Positions 12,640 to 22,236 of a stretch of 64,000 nt of DNA are shown in pieces. A program made the translations under genes and the position numbers. Source of the DNA: Leptodactylus fallax. Lineage: Eukaryota; Chordata; Amphibia; Anura; Leptodactylidae. How positions within the stretch are numbered: the stretch's first letter is position 1; every line of letters starts with the position of its first letter. Where the stretch lies: positions 6,359,501 through 6,423,500 of the forward strand of contig CAMRHE010000035.1 in the NCBI GenBank assembly GCA_947044405.1, written 5' to 3'. Below the pieces are notes generated by a model that saw nothing but the letters and a program-made list of their open reading frames with translations, did not search any database and had not been told where the DNA came from.

Positions 12640-13519
12640 TATGGCTATCTTTTCCAGTGGTTTTCTGATGAAATTGTTATTATTTAAGGTATAAAAAAAA
12701 CATTGTTTATAATTTAGCCCAATATCTGACAAAAATAGTCTCACCTTGATTTAAAATAATGTCTCTGTTTTCTTAGATTCTGCCTATAGTCTTGCATCTT
12801 TACCCATCCATTATTTTGCTTGTATACCGTTCAGTTCCACCTCAAAATTAGGGCCAAATTCAGCCCTGAATCTGCTTCCTGTTTTCAATGGGAGGCAAAG
12901 ATAGAAAAAATAAGTGTCCTGCTCAATCTTGCCACAGATTCTGCGCAGTGGTAAACACTCAGTTGATTGGGCTCATTCGTCTGGGGCTGATATGTTGGCA
13001 AAGCTCTACTTCGGTTGTCCACCATGAGTGGCTGGAGGGCCTGAAAATGAAGATGAATCTGAGGTGGAAGACCTCAATTCCTCTTTATTTTGAAAGGAAC
13101 TATACTCTTACCTGACCCTCTGAGAACTACAACCCCCAGCAGTGCCTGTTCCTCAGGAACTGCTGAGAGTTGTAATTTTATTGTTGTCAACCACTGTACC
13201 ATTATACTGCAGTGATAGCGTCTGCTATAATGGCTGAGGCAGCAATCTCAGCGACTTAATCCCTCAGATGCCGCTGTCAATACAAATGGCGACACATCTG
13301 AGTAATATAGAAAACATAAGGGGTGATTTTTCGAGTGGGAAGGAGCTCTATATTGTGCTGTGACTGCAGTGTTACACATACACTGGGCCAGGTCACCCTT
13401 TCATTGCCAAAAATCTTCTTTTGACCAGCCGCCGGAGTCAGAAGATACACCAACTCCAGCGGATAAACCCCCTGGATGCTGTGATCAATAGCCTATGCAC
13501 AGTTTCCATAGGGAACATA
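12640..13519. repeat. Abundant interspersed repeat, left part, interrupted by Tc1 C
   Basis: From about 13190 the sequence (ATAAACCCCCTGGATGCTG and neighbours) belongs to a non-coding repeat. It continues at 15139 after the Tc1 insertion and is related to the sequence around the LINE at 19420-19662 and 26275-26740. The stretch 12640-13190 shows no clear feature beyond a short CTACAACCCCCAGCAG motif common in vertebrate repeats. Confidence 0.5.
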
Positions 13520-15138
13520 CAGTGCCTTGCGAAAGTATTCGGCCCCTTGAACTTTTCAACCTTTTGCCACATTTCAGGCTTCAAACATAAGGATATAAAA
13601 TTTTAATTTTTTGGTGAAGAATCAACAACAAGTGGGACACAATTGTGAAGTGGAACGAAATTTATTGGTTATTTTAAACTTTTGTAAAAAATAAAAAACT
13701 GAAAAGTGGGGCGTGCAATATTATTCGGCCCCTTTACTTTCAGTGCAGCAAACTCACTCCAGAAGTTCAGTGAGGATCTCTGAATGATCCAATGTTGTCC
13801 TAAATGACTGATGATGATAAATATAATCCACCTGTGTGTAATCAAGTATAAATGCACCTGCTCTGTGATAGTCTCAGGGTTCTGTTTAAAGCGCAGAGAG
13901 CATCATGAAGACCAAGGAACACACCAGGCAGGTCCGTGATACTGTTGTGGAGAAGTTTAAAGCCGGATTTGGATGCAAAAAGATTTCCCAAACTTTAAAC
14001 ATCCGAAGGAGCACTGTGCAAGCAATCATATTAAAATGGAAGGAGTATCAGACCACTGAAAATCTACCAAGACCCGGCCGTCCCTCTAAACTTTCATCTC
14101 AAACAAGAAGAAGACTGATCAGAGATGCAGCCAAGAGGCCCATGATCACTCTGGATGAACTTCAGAGATCTACAGCTGAGGTGGGAGAATCTGTCCATAG
14201 GACAACAATCAGTGGTTCACTGCACAAATCTGGCCTTTATGGAAGAGTGACAAGAAGAAAGCCATTCTCAAAGAAATCCATAAAAAGTCTCGTTTAAAGT
14301 TTGCCACAAGCCACCTGGGAGACACACCAAACATGTGGAAGAAGGTGCTCTGGTCAGATGAAACCAAAATCGAACTTTTTGGCCACAATACAAAACGATA
14401 TGTTTGGCGTAAAAGCAACACAGCCCATCACGCTGAACACACCATCCCCACTGTCAAATATGGTGGTGGCAGCATCATGGTTTGGGCCTGCTTTTCTTCA
14501 GCAGGGACAGGGAAGATGGTTAAAATTGATGGGAAGATGGATGGAGCCAAATACATGACCATTCTGGAAGAAAACCTGTTGGAGTCTGCAAAAGACCTGA
14601 GACTGGGATGGAGATTTATCTTACAACAAGACAATGATCCCAAACATAAAGCAAAATCTACAATGGAATGGTTCACAAATAAACGTATCCAGGTGTTAGA
14701 GTGGCCAAGTCAAAATCCAGACCTGAATCCAATCGAGAATCTGTGGAAAGAGCTGAAAACTGCTGTTCACAAACGCTCTCCATCCAACCTCACTGAGCTC
14801 CAGCTGTTTTCCAAGGAAATAAGGGCAAGAATTTCAGTCTCTCGATGTGTAAAACTGATAGAGACATACCCCAAGCGACTTGCAGCTGTAATCGCAGCAA
14901 AAGGTGGCGCTACAAAGTATTAATTTAAGGGGGCCGAATAATTTGGCACGCCCCACTTTTCAGTTTTTATTTTTTACAAAAGTTAAAATATCCAATAAAT
15001 TTCTTTCCACTTCACGATTGTGTCCCACTTGTTGATTCTTCACCAAAAAATTAAAATTTTATATCCTTATGTTTGAAGCCTGAAATGTGGCAAAAGGTTG
15101 AAAAGTTCAAGGGGGCCGAAAACTTTCGCAAGGCACTG
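13520..15138 (+). mobile_element. Tc1-like transposon, family C (nearly intact)
   Basis: CAGTGCCTTGCGAAAG follows TA (13518-13519) and CTTTCGCAAGGCACTG precedes TA (15139-15140). The terminal repeats are about 215 bp. Each has an outer GTATTCGGCCCC motif and an inner TATTATTCGGCCCC motif, the IR/DR layout of the Sleeping Beauty group. Length is 1,619 bp. The two repeats are still closely similar, and the transposase has a single lesion, so this is the youngest-looking Tc1 in the window. Confidence 0.95.
13905..14923 (+). pseudogene. Tc1-type transposase, family C (one frameshift)
   Basis: The enzyme excises and inserts the element at TA. The ATG at 13905 (MKTKEHTRQVRDTVVEKF) begins a normal-length gene of about 340 codons. 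The first helix-turn-helix is at residues ~15-55 (GFGCKKISQTLNIRRSTVQ), followed by a GRPSKLS hinge and a second HTH (LDELQRS...RTTIS). One base is missing near 14265 (the KPFLKEI region), which moves the frame and gives a stop at 14295-14297. Downstream the frame is clean: [13 protein letters not shown] (Asp), [12 protein letters not shown] (Asp) and [14 protein letters not shown] (Glu), ending GGATKY at 14923. I see no other damage. A sequencing error or a polymorphism could account for the single indel. Confidence 0.93.
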
Positions 15139-16000
15139 TATATGCGATGTACTGGAATACTATGTATTGCATTGCATTGCACTGGAGATCTGAGATCCCA
15201 AGTACAAGACCCCTTGTGGGACATGTAAAAACTAAAAAAAAAAAAAAGTTTAAAATAAACAATAAAGAATAAACAAGTAATAAAAAGTAAAAAAAATAAA
15301 AATAACAAACAACAATAAAAAAAATATTAAAATACATGTTGGGTATAAGCCATCACTATCCAAAAATAGCGCAATTTATTCCATACGGTGAACGCTGTAA
15401 AAAAATATATACATATGCTTCAATGCACAAATTAATATCTTTTGGTCACTTAATTTCCCCAAAAAATAGCAATAAATAGTAATCAAAAAATCATACATAC
15501 CAAACATCGGTACCAATAAAAAGTACAACTTGTCCCAAAAATAAAGAGCCCTGACATACAGTATGTCTATCAACAAAATCGTTCATTTTCAAAAAGTGAA
15601 GTTGGATATATATATAAATATATATGTAACGTATACATATATATAAATATGGTATCACAGTAATTGTAATGACCCGCTGGACAAAGCTGCCATGACATGT
15701 TTAATGCAGTGTGAATGTCATAAAAACACAATACAAAATATTATGATAAAATTGTAGGTTTTTTTAACATGAACCCTCAAAAAATGTTAATAAAAGCTAA
15801 TCAAAACGTTATATGTACCCCAAAATGGTGCCAAATGAAAGTACAACGTGTACTTTAACGTCATGCAAAGAATAAGCCCTCTCTTAGCTATGTTGACATA
15901 AAAATAAAAAAGTTATGAATTTTGGAAGGCAGGGAAGGAAACTATGAAAAAAGTCGCTGAGCATTAATGTACAAAGGACCCTGTGTTCTTAAAGGGTTAA
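15139..16000 (-). repeat. Abundant interspersed repeat, right part
   Basis: A+T-rich non-coding sequence with A-runs (15231-15330) and two partly similar blocks (about 15430-15560 and 15780-15960), both with CCAAA-TGGTACCAAT-type and AAGCCCTC motifs. It resembles, in reverse, the repeat that hosts the LINE (19420-19662 and 26275-26740), including the alternating TATTGCATTGCATTGCA segment. No protein is encoded. Confidence 0.55.
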
Positions 16001-16303
16001 CAAATATATTAAACACATAAACACTGCACTATCACTTCAAAATCACTGTCAATATTTTTGCCAATAACTATTATATAAGCAGTGCAGTAAAATTACTGGA
16101 AAAAAAAATAAGGCTAAAGGAAGGTGTGGTGGAAACATTCCTGCTGCTGTCACACTGTATGTACTAACAATAAGTGGTGGCAACACTACTTCTGGTCTTG
16201 GCAGCTCTGACAGGATTGTTGTACTTCCTAAGAATCAAGATTAAGTTTTTGATGATTTTGAAGTTTAGCTCACTCATCTCGGTCACAGGAAAATATTACA
16301 TCT

Positions 16304-16918
16304 TTGAATGATGCTGTAAGTGTGACCTTGAGTCAGGCTTCTGTGTGTTCCTCCGCAAATCTAACACGTAATTTACCGCAGGGCTTTTCTGGACTGTCAA
16401 CAATTTCTTCCTCATCTTCACTGGCACAGATCCCTAGCAGTGACATGGAACCTGCTGAGAAAGATGTTTCTCTTAGTCAGAGTCTTCCACCTCTTTATGA
16501 TGAGTAGAATGAGAACAGTCAGCATTTTTTGAAAGTAAAGGAGGCAGAAGTGGAAGAGGAAGATGTGACTGTTGGTGGTGGAACTAGTAGTGGCAGGGGG
16601 TGTGGTACTGATAGTGGTGCTGTTAGGGGCATTAGGAGAAAATTTCAAGATGGAAATTATGAGTGTGTGCAAGACTCCTATGGCCATGATGAGTTTGAAA
16701 AAAGACCTGGCAACTGGATCAGGGTGAAAAGGTGACATTAGAGGAAGAGGGTAGTGGCAGTGGTGATAGTAATGATACCAGTGAATGCACAGCCCTAACA
16801 TCCAAAAAGCCTGCCTGGGTCAGACCTAGGGGAAGCTTGGAAGGTGGAGGTGATGGCACAGGTGGTGGTAGTGGTAGACATGTCTTCCCACCCTCACCCC
16901 TGACATCTTCACATCTTT
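16304..16918 (+). other. Decayed Ser/Glu/Gly-rich frame, possible transposase N-terminus
   Basis: Three consecutive plus-strand frames (16304-16507, 16529-16735, 16732-16920), separated by a stop and a shift, are biased in the same way. They contain a Ser-rich part (LSTISSSSSLAQIPSS), an acidic part (KEAEVEEEDVTVGGG) and Gly-Ser runs. The bias persisting across the breaks suggests one old gene. The N-terminal region of BED-type hAT transposases is similarly low in complexity, but no zinc finger or catalytic motif is present. Function unknown. Confidence 0.35.
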
Positions 16919-16924
16919 AACGCC

Positions 16925-17480
16925 CTGATCTCTATGGACTCTATGGAGGAACTCACAGATACTATTAAGGTTTTACCTAGTGGGAAATCCCCGGGTCTTG
17001 ATGGATTTCCTTATCTTCACTATAAGGTCTTTGCAGAATCCCTTTCTAAACATATGCTTCCTCTTTTCAATTCCTTTTAAGACGGTACACCTATCCCGCA
17101 CACAATGCTATACTCATGTGCTAACTATCGCCCTATTTCCCGCAGATCTGAAGATCCTTACCAAACTTCTAGCCAATAGCCTGGGGATGCTTCTCCCAGA
17201 CTTAGTCCATAAGGACCAGATGGGGTTTGTAGCTAATAGGCAAGCCAGAGATCATATCAGATGCATGATAGACCTTATTGAGACCTACAGCGAACAGACT
17301 TCCCGGGTCTTCTCCTGAGCCTAGACGCTGAAAAGGTATTTGCCCTGCTGAACTGGTCTTTCCTATATGCTACTCTGAAGCGGTTCAGGTTATTAGGGCC
17401 TTTTCTGACAGCACTTTCTTCCATGACTACTGCGGTAAACCTCCCTAGCCATAGTGAGGTCTTTCAGATTGCTCCTGGTC
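16925..17480 (+). pseudogene. L1/Tx1-type reverse transcriptase fragment
   Basis: It starts near a PSGKSPGLDGFP motif (about 16977), the entry to the reverse transcriptase domain. LPDLVHKDQMGFVANRQARDH lies near 17200, and SLDAEKVFALLNWSF (motif A, with the usual AFD altered to VFA) near 17330. At least three frame changes or stops separate these pieces. Motifs B and C are missing, because the match stops near 17480. This is an old LINE fragment related to the element at 19681-26256. Confidence 0.75.
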
Positions 17481-18140
17481 TCCAGAATGCTAAGAATAGC
17501 AACAGAAGGATGGAGAGACATCCAACGTTCTAAGGCAGAGAGGGCAAAGGAGAGTTCTGCAGCTTGGTGGGTTGCATTTCATTCGAGGCTTGAAGAAAGG
17601 GAGATACAGGTCCTTCGTATCACCACCTTATGCACCTCCCATACCATAGTGAAGTCAGAGGTGGATCCAACATTCTGAGTAAAATAGGAATCTATTGAGG
17701 ATTTCAGACATTTGTGGTCAAGTGGAAGCTTTAAACTGCGTTTGTTAAGTCTCTAGTGGGAAACCCTGGTTTTCCCAAAGTCTGAGTGGAGATCCAAGAT
17801 ATGTCGCCTATTTCCACAGAGGAAGTAAGGCGGAGGCCCCTAAAATTACCCAGAAAGAGATCTATACTGGAGTGGATAGTATGGGGATGAAAGTAAAAAA
17901 TATATCACGAGTTGTCATATTCGGATTCCCATAGATCAAACATAAGAATAAGTCTACATAAAGCATGGGGTTCGACTGGGCCCAGAGGGGTATGGGGCAC
18001 ACAGCCAGCTGGAGATGGCCGGGGCCCTGGACTACCATAATAGTGGTCGAGGAAAGCTTGGTTCCCAACCAATATACATTTTGTTAATGGAAAGGGCCCA
18101 GCATGTTGCCGGCCCCCTTTCCAATAGATACCTGCCAAGG
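17481..18140. other. Unassigned, probably repeat-derived
   Basis: No motif is recognised. A G+C-richer patch around 17960-18110 has the look of an interspersed repeat, but I cannot name it. Confidence 0.35.
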
Positions 18141-18144
18141 GGAG

Positions 18145-18530
18145 GTGACTAAAAATAAGAAATTCTTATACTCACCTCTCCTGAGCTTTTTACAGTCCAC
18201 AGCATCCTCTCTGGGACTCTTCCAGCCTGTGACTGAGGTCATGCACCCCTCGTCACTGCTGGGGCCTGTGATTGGGCTCCAGAGGTCACATGGGGAGTGC
18301 CGGCATAAGGATGTCAGTACGCCTCACGTGACCACTGAGGCTCAATCACAGGCCCCAGCAGTGATGTCTGGGGTGTGTCACAAGCAGAAGAGGACTGAAG
18401 AAGAAGCTGAAAAGAGCCGGACAGAGTGAGGATGCCCTGGAGAGGTGAGGCAAGGTGAGTATAAGTGTTTGCTATTTTTAATCACTTACCCTGGGCTTCT
18501 ACTTATTATACTTTGGGGTCGGTAGGGACA
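18145..18530. repeat. Foldback repeat with ~28-bp hairpin arms
   Basis: 18253-18280 (TCACTGCTGGGGCCTG...) pairs with 18338-18365 with two mismatches, around a CACGTGACC-containing centre. The outer parts (AGGTGACTAAAAATAAGAA... and ...CTTATTATACTTTGGGGTC) match the ends of the foldback elements at 51713-52098 and 35190-35410, so this is a diverged member of that family. Confidence 0.6.
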
Positions 18531-18759
18531 ATAGCAGCTGAGTTCAGGGTTCTTGGGGGAAGACAAGAAGGAAAACACAAATAGGAAGGGAAGACAAAGA
18601 CCGACAACACAAATCAGGACATGAAAGCATAACATATGAATAGAACAACATAATGCAAAAAAAACCCAGCAGTCTGTGGATTGACCATGCATGGGACTAA
18701 ATTCCCATATGGAGACTGCAAGAAAAGAAAATAAAGGGAGAAAAAAAAAGAAAATTAAG

Positions 18760-19410
18760 TACACTAAGAACCTCATGGGTCCCAAGAAAAAGTTGTGTTG
18801 TATTGTGACTCCGTCGGGGGTCGGGCCCAGGACAACTGAGGCCACCAAGGCATTTTGATTGAGAGTAGTGGAAAAGGAGCAGTAAGGAACAAACTATGCG
18901 GACCCTATGCTCCCTACTCAATCACCTAATAAAAAAAAACTATTAAAGAACTAACATTTATGTCAGCAGACTGCAGGAGGACAACGTTGTGTCATGTAGA
19001 GTATGAGCCCCCATAACAAAAGTTACTTGTGTCTGGAAGACTTCAGTGGCACCAGAGGGGGAGAGGAAGATCCAGATGATGTAAGGCGCAGTTTCTTTGG
19101 GGGAATTCACTGACAGGCTGGGGCAGGTGCCAGGGGAGGTAGTATAAGCTCCCAGTTTGGGAAGTCAGGGACAGGCAAACCAAGAGTTTCACAGAAGGGT
19201 CATAGGTCAGCCATGGTGCAAAGGGTGGCAGAGCAGTCGTGAGGCTGAATGGAAAGCCCCAATGGTATGGAAAGCTTTGTTCCCATAGGGAGATCAGTAG
19301 AGGGCATAGAAGCCGGCGTTTCTGGAGGGTTATCCAGGATAAGTCCGGAAGGAGTTGTATGGTAGCAGCGTCAAAATCAAGAAACAACAGATGACATCTC
19401 TGGGTGAGGG
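18760..19410 (-). pseudogene. L1/Tx1-type ORF1 C-terminal fragment and inter-ORF region
   Basis: On the minus strand, the frame starting near 19410 reads LFLDFDAATIQLLPDLS, then LQKRRLLCPLL and FPYHWGFPFSL. The same order occurs in the intact ORF1 at 20757-22004 (YTDLSATTLRLRRELLP...ILYRWGFPVKL). This is the C-terminal domain of a LINE ORF1 protein. Nothing upstream is present, because 19420 onward is another repeat, so the fragment is cut at its N-terminal side. The region 18760-19040 probably corresponds to the spacer toward ORF2. Confidence 0.6.
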
Positions 19411-19419
19411 GGGACGAAC

Positions 19420-19662
19420 TCCTTGCAAAAATAGAAAAAAAAAATTGTTTGGCCATGTTCTGACACCTGGAACTTTTTTCAGATTTACATGTATGGAGCT
19501 GGGTAGGGTGTCTTTTTATGGGGGACAAGATCAAGTTTTTATTGATATAATTTGGGGGAAGGTCTGATGGTTTGATCTCTTTTTATTAATTTTTTTTAGC
19601 AGGCAAAGTGTTGATTTGGTTATTTAGATTTTTTTCCCCGCTATGACATTTACTGTATGGGA
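19420..19662 (+). repeat. Interspersed repeat, left half, split by the LINE
   Basis: A T-rich non-coding repeat that resumes at 26275. The two halves joined read continuously across the LINE target site. It is related in reverse to 15139-16000. Confidence 0.6.
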
Positions 19663-19680
19663 TAAATAATTTTATATCTT
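19663..19680. repeat. LINE target-site duplication, left copy (18 bp)
   Basis: TAAATAATTTTATATCTT is found here and, without a mismatch, at 26257-26274 after the LINE. This is the duplication made by target-primed reverse transcription. Confidence 0.95.
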
Positions 19681-20756
19681 GGGGGGGCGTGGCTAGCCAG
19701 AGCAGAGATAAGACACACATTTTACAGCTCCTACTAGACCCTACTGTAATCCAGTCATTATCGCTGTCATCCTGTAAGATTTCGACTTTAAAACACCCAA
19801 GGGCTATCCCCCAGGCCCTAGTCAGTAATTCCTGGGTGTTACAGCTATAATTACAGCACTTTTATTAGTGTCTCAAAGTTGAGGCCTACCTGCACCTCTC
19901 TTCCTAACTGCCATCTTCTCTGCATCCAAGTCGCCCTGCTGGTTGTTTCATCCGCGGAGGTTCCTCGCAAGCCCACTTATCTCCACAGCCGCTGTCTGCG
20001 CTGTTTCATCCGCAGGCTCAGGGGACAGCAGCGGCGGCGGCCCCAGGCGGTGCCGGAGGCCGCGCAGGGTAGCGGAGCGGCGGTTCGCCTGAAGCGGCAG
20101 TCGGGACGCGGAGGCCTTCTCCCGGAGACGATACTGGGCTCGCAGTCAGCAGGGGGTGGCCCGCGACACACGGAGGCGCCGCAGATTCCGGATCTCTGGA
20201 CTGGACCACAGGTAGGGGATACCCTGCTGATAGCGTGGGACAGGAGAGCGCTGAGACCATCGGCGGGCACCAGGGGGATTCACTGCTTGCCATACCACAC
20301 AACAGCAGAGGGCCTGGGGAGTGTCCTTGCCCGGGGAGCAGTTTCCACCCACAGCATACGGGTCTTACCGGTCTGGACATATTGGCTCCAAATCAGAAGG
20401 ACCCGTGCCCTGCACAGACCTCTACTTCCCCTCCCCCAACCTGCACTAGCCTAGGCCCTGAGCGGACCCTCACCATCGCTCCTACCCTGCAAGACATCAA
20501 CCTTGTGCAGGCCTGTACCCCTAAATTCAGCTCCGAGACCTTCTACTAGCCTCCATATACATATTTCTAGTTCGATTATTGCCGAGCTGCAGTTCATACT
20601 CTCTCCATAGAATTCTCATTGGCGCCTCTCCCTTCAGGCAATGGCGGCCTAATTGTGGGGAACTAGTGCACCTTCTAGCAACCCTTAACGACTGATAGCC
20701 TGTTTTGGAATATCCTCCCTTTGAACGAACAGCTTTGGATACATATCCCGGGCGCC
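19681..20756 (+). promoter_or_regulatory. LINE 5' leader with CpG-rich internal promoter region
   Basis: The first ~1.08 kb of the LINE is non-coding. The part 19970-20280 is strikingly G+C and CpG rich compared with its surroundings, which is typical of an internal promoter in the 5' leader of L1-type elements. Open frames on both strands here have the Pro/Arg/Ala/Gly bias of CpG-rich DNA and no motif, so I do not call them genes. Promoter function is inferred from position and composition. Confidence 0.55.
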
Positions 20757-22004
20757 ATGGTGAAAGGAAGGAAATCTGTCAAGAAATCGGACAATAGTCT
20801 AACTAATTATTTTGAATGGGACCGTGGCACAGAGGGAAAACCGGGACTACCACTATGTGACCACTCAGGGCCCATATCCTCAGCGCCTACGAATGCCACG
20901 AAAGTCCCAGCGACATACATAGAGGAAGCAGATCTTAATCACCCTGAAGACTCAGTGGCTCTTCATCGCCCTCCAGATTCTGATGATATCCAATCAGCAA
21001 TACACCAAATCCGCTCTCCCTCAGCTCACTCAGCTAAGGAACAGAATTTTCTCCTACGACTCCCACCATCTCCGAGCACTAGCCCAATCAAACAGAAACC
21101 CTGCCTGGAACTCTCCGGAGACTTAGATTTCTCAGGGGACCAACCATCGTCTGAGGCTCCTTCACCCATCCCACCGAATGGCCTTGACGGCTTCCCAACC
21201 ACGAGCGGCCCAGCCTCCGAACACACTCTGAGAGACATGCTCCTGGCCCTCCGTAGCTCCCTTCAAGCCGATTTTTCACAACTGCTCCAGCCGCTTCAGT
21301 CCTCGGTCAATGTACTCGATGGCCGCGTAACCCACATTGAAACTAAAATGGGCGAATTGGCTACGTCACACAACAAAATTGTGGATGCACATAATGACTT
21401 GGAGGAAGACGTCGAGAACCTCAAAGCGAAAATGGCCGATATGGAAGACCGTTCCCGCAGGAACAACATCAAATTCAGAGGCATCTCAGAACAAGTCCAG
21501 ACGGCTGATCTGCTTCCGTACTTACAGGAATATGTTAGATTATTATTGTCCGACTCTCCAACCATAGATATCATCATCGACAGAGCGCACAGACTTCCTC
21601 GCCCTAGACATCTGGGAAATGAGGTCCCTAGAGACGTACTGGCAAGATTTCACTTCTTCCATGTCAAAGAAAAGTTACTAGACGCTGCTCGTAAGCGGAA
21701 ATCTTGGCCTCCCAAATTCCAAGAGGTGCAGCTCTACACAGACCTATCAGCTACGACCCTCCGCCTGCGCAGAGAATTACTCCCGGTTACTACAACACTC
21801 CGTAAAAACAGAATCCTATATAGATGGGGGTTTCCGGTGAAATTGATCATCAGTAAAGACGAGACCACCTCCACCATCCATAATTTGAATCAGGGTAAAG
21901 CGTTGCTGTCGACCTGGAGGATTCCAATATCTCTCCCTCAAGATGCGGCGAACCCCGCTCCTTCCTCAAATGCGGGGTGCAGTTCTCCCACAGGCCGCAA
22001 ATGA
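20757..22004 (+). CDS. LINE ORF1 protein (RNA-binding chaperone), 415 aa
   Basis: In L1-type elements, ORF1 coats the element RNA in cytoplasmic particles and acts as a nucleic-acid chaperone. I start at the ATG in GCCATGG at 20757 (MVKGRKSVKKSDNSLTNYF), the best Kozak context. The frame is open further upstream but without an earlier ATG. Residues 1-155 are polar and Pro/Ser rich. Residues ~157-230 form a heptad-like coiled coil (LLALRSSLQADFSQLLQPL and on) ending MEDRSRRNN. An RRM-like domain follows (~235-300, IKFRGISEQVQ), then the C-terminal domain (~300-365, DLSATTLRLRRELLP...YRWGFPVKL). No stop or shift interrupts it, so it looks translatable. It is the only complete protein-coding frame of normal length in the window. 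Confidence 0.92.
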   Translation: MVKGRKSVKKSDNSLTNYFEWDRGTEGKPGLPLCDHSGPISSAPTNATKVPATYIEEADLNHPEDSVALHRPPDSDDIQSAIHQIRSPSAHSAKEQNFLLRLPPSPSTSPIKQKPCLELSGDLDFSGDQPSSEAPSPIPPNGLDGFPTTSGPASEHTLRDMLLALRSSLQADFSQLLQPLQSSVNVLDGRVTHIETKMGELATSHNKIVDAHNDLEEDVENLKAKMADMEDRSRRNNIKFRGISEQVQTADLLPYLQEYVRLLLSDSPTIDIIIDRAHRLPRPRHLGNEVPRDVLARFHFFHVKEKLLDAARKRKSWPPKFQEVQLYTDLSATTLRLRRELLPVTTTLRKNRILYRWGFPVKLIISKDETTSTIHNLNQGKALLSTWRIPISLPQDAANPAPSSNAGCSSPTGRK

Positions 22005-22236
22005 TATTCCAAGTTGGCTACACATCTTTTATTTTGGTGCATAACCCCACTCTTGTAATAGTAGCTTAACCGGCTAGCCTCTACCAAGATACCCCCGAAC
22101 ATACAGTCGACCTGTATTTGTCTTTGAACCGTTTGTTCATTTGTTTTAGTCTAAGTGATCTTCTTACTTGTGACACTGCATATACCTTCCTTGAGGTTTC
22201 AACATACTCTCGTGATTCTTCCTCGAAAGTGACACC

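Noticed and set aside
19879..20549. Open frames of 100-190 codons on both strands in the LINE leader
   Set aside because: They lie in the CpG-rich 5' leader, overlap each other on opposite strands, and have Pro/Arg/Ala/Gly bias without motifs.
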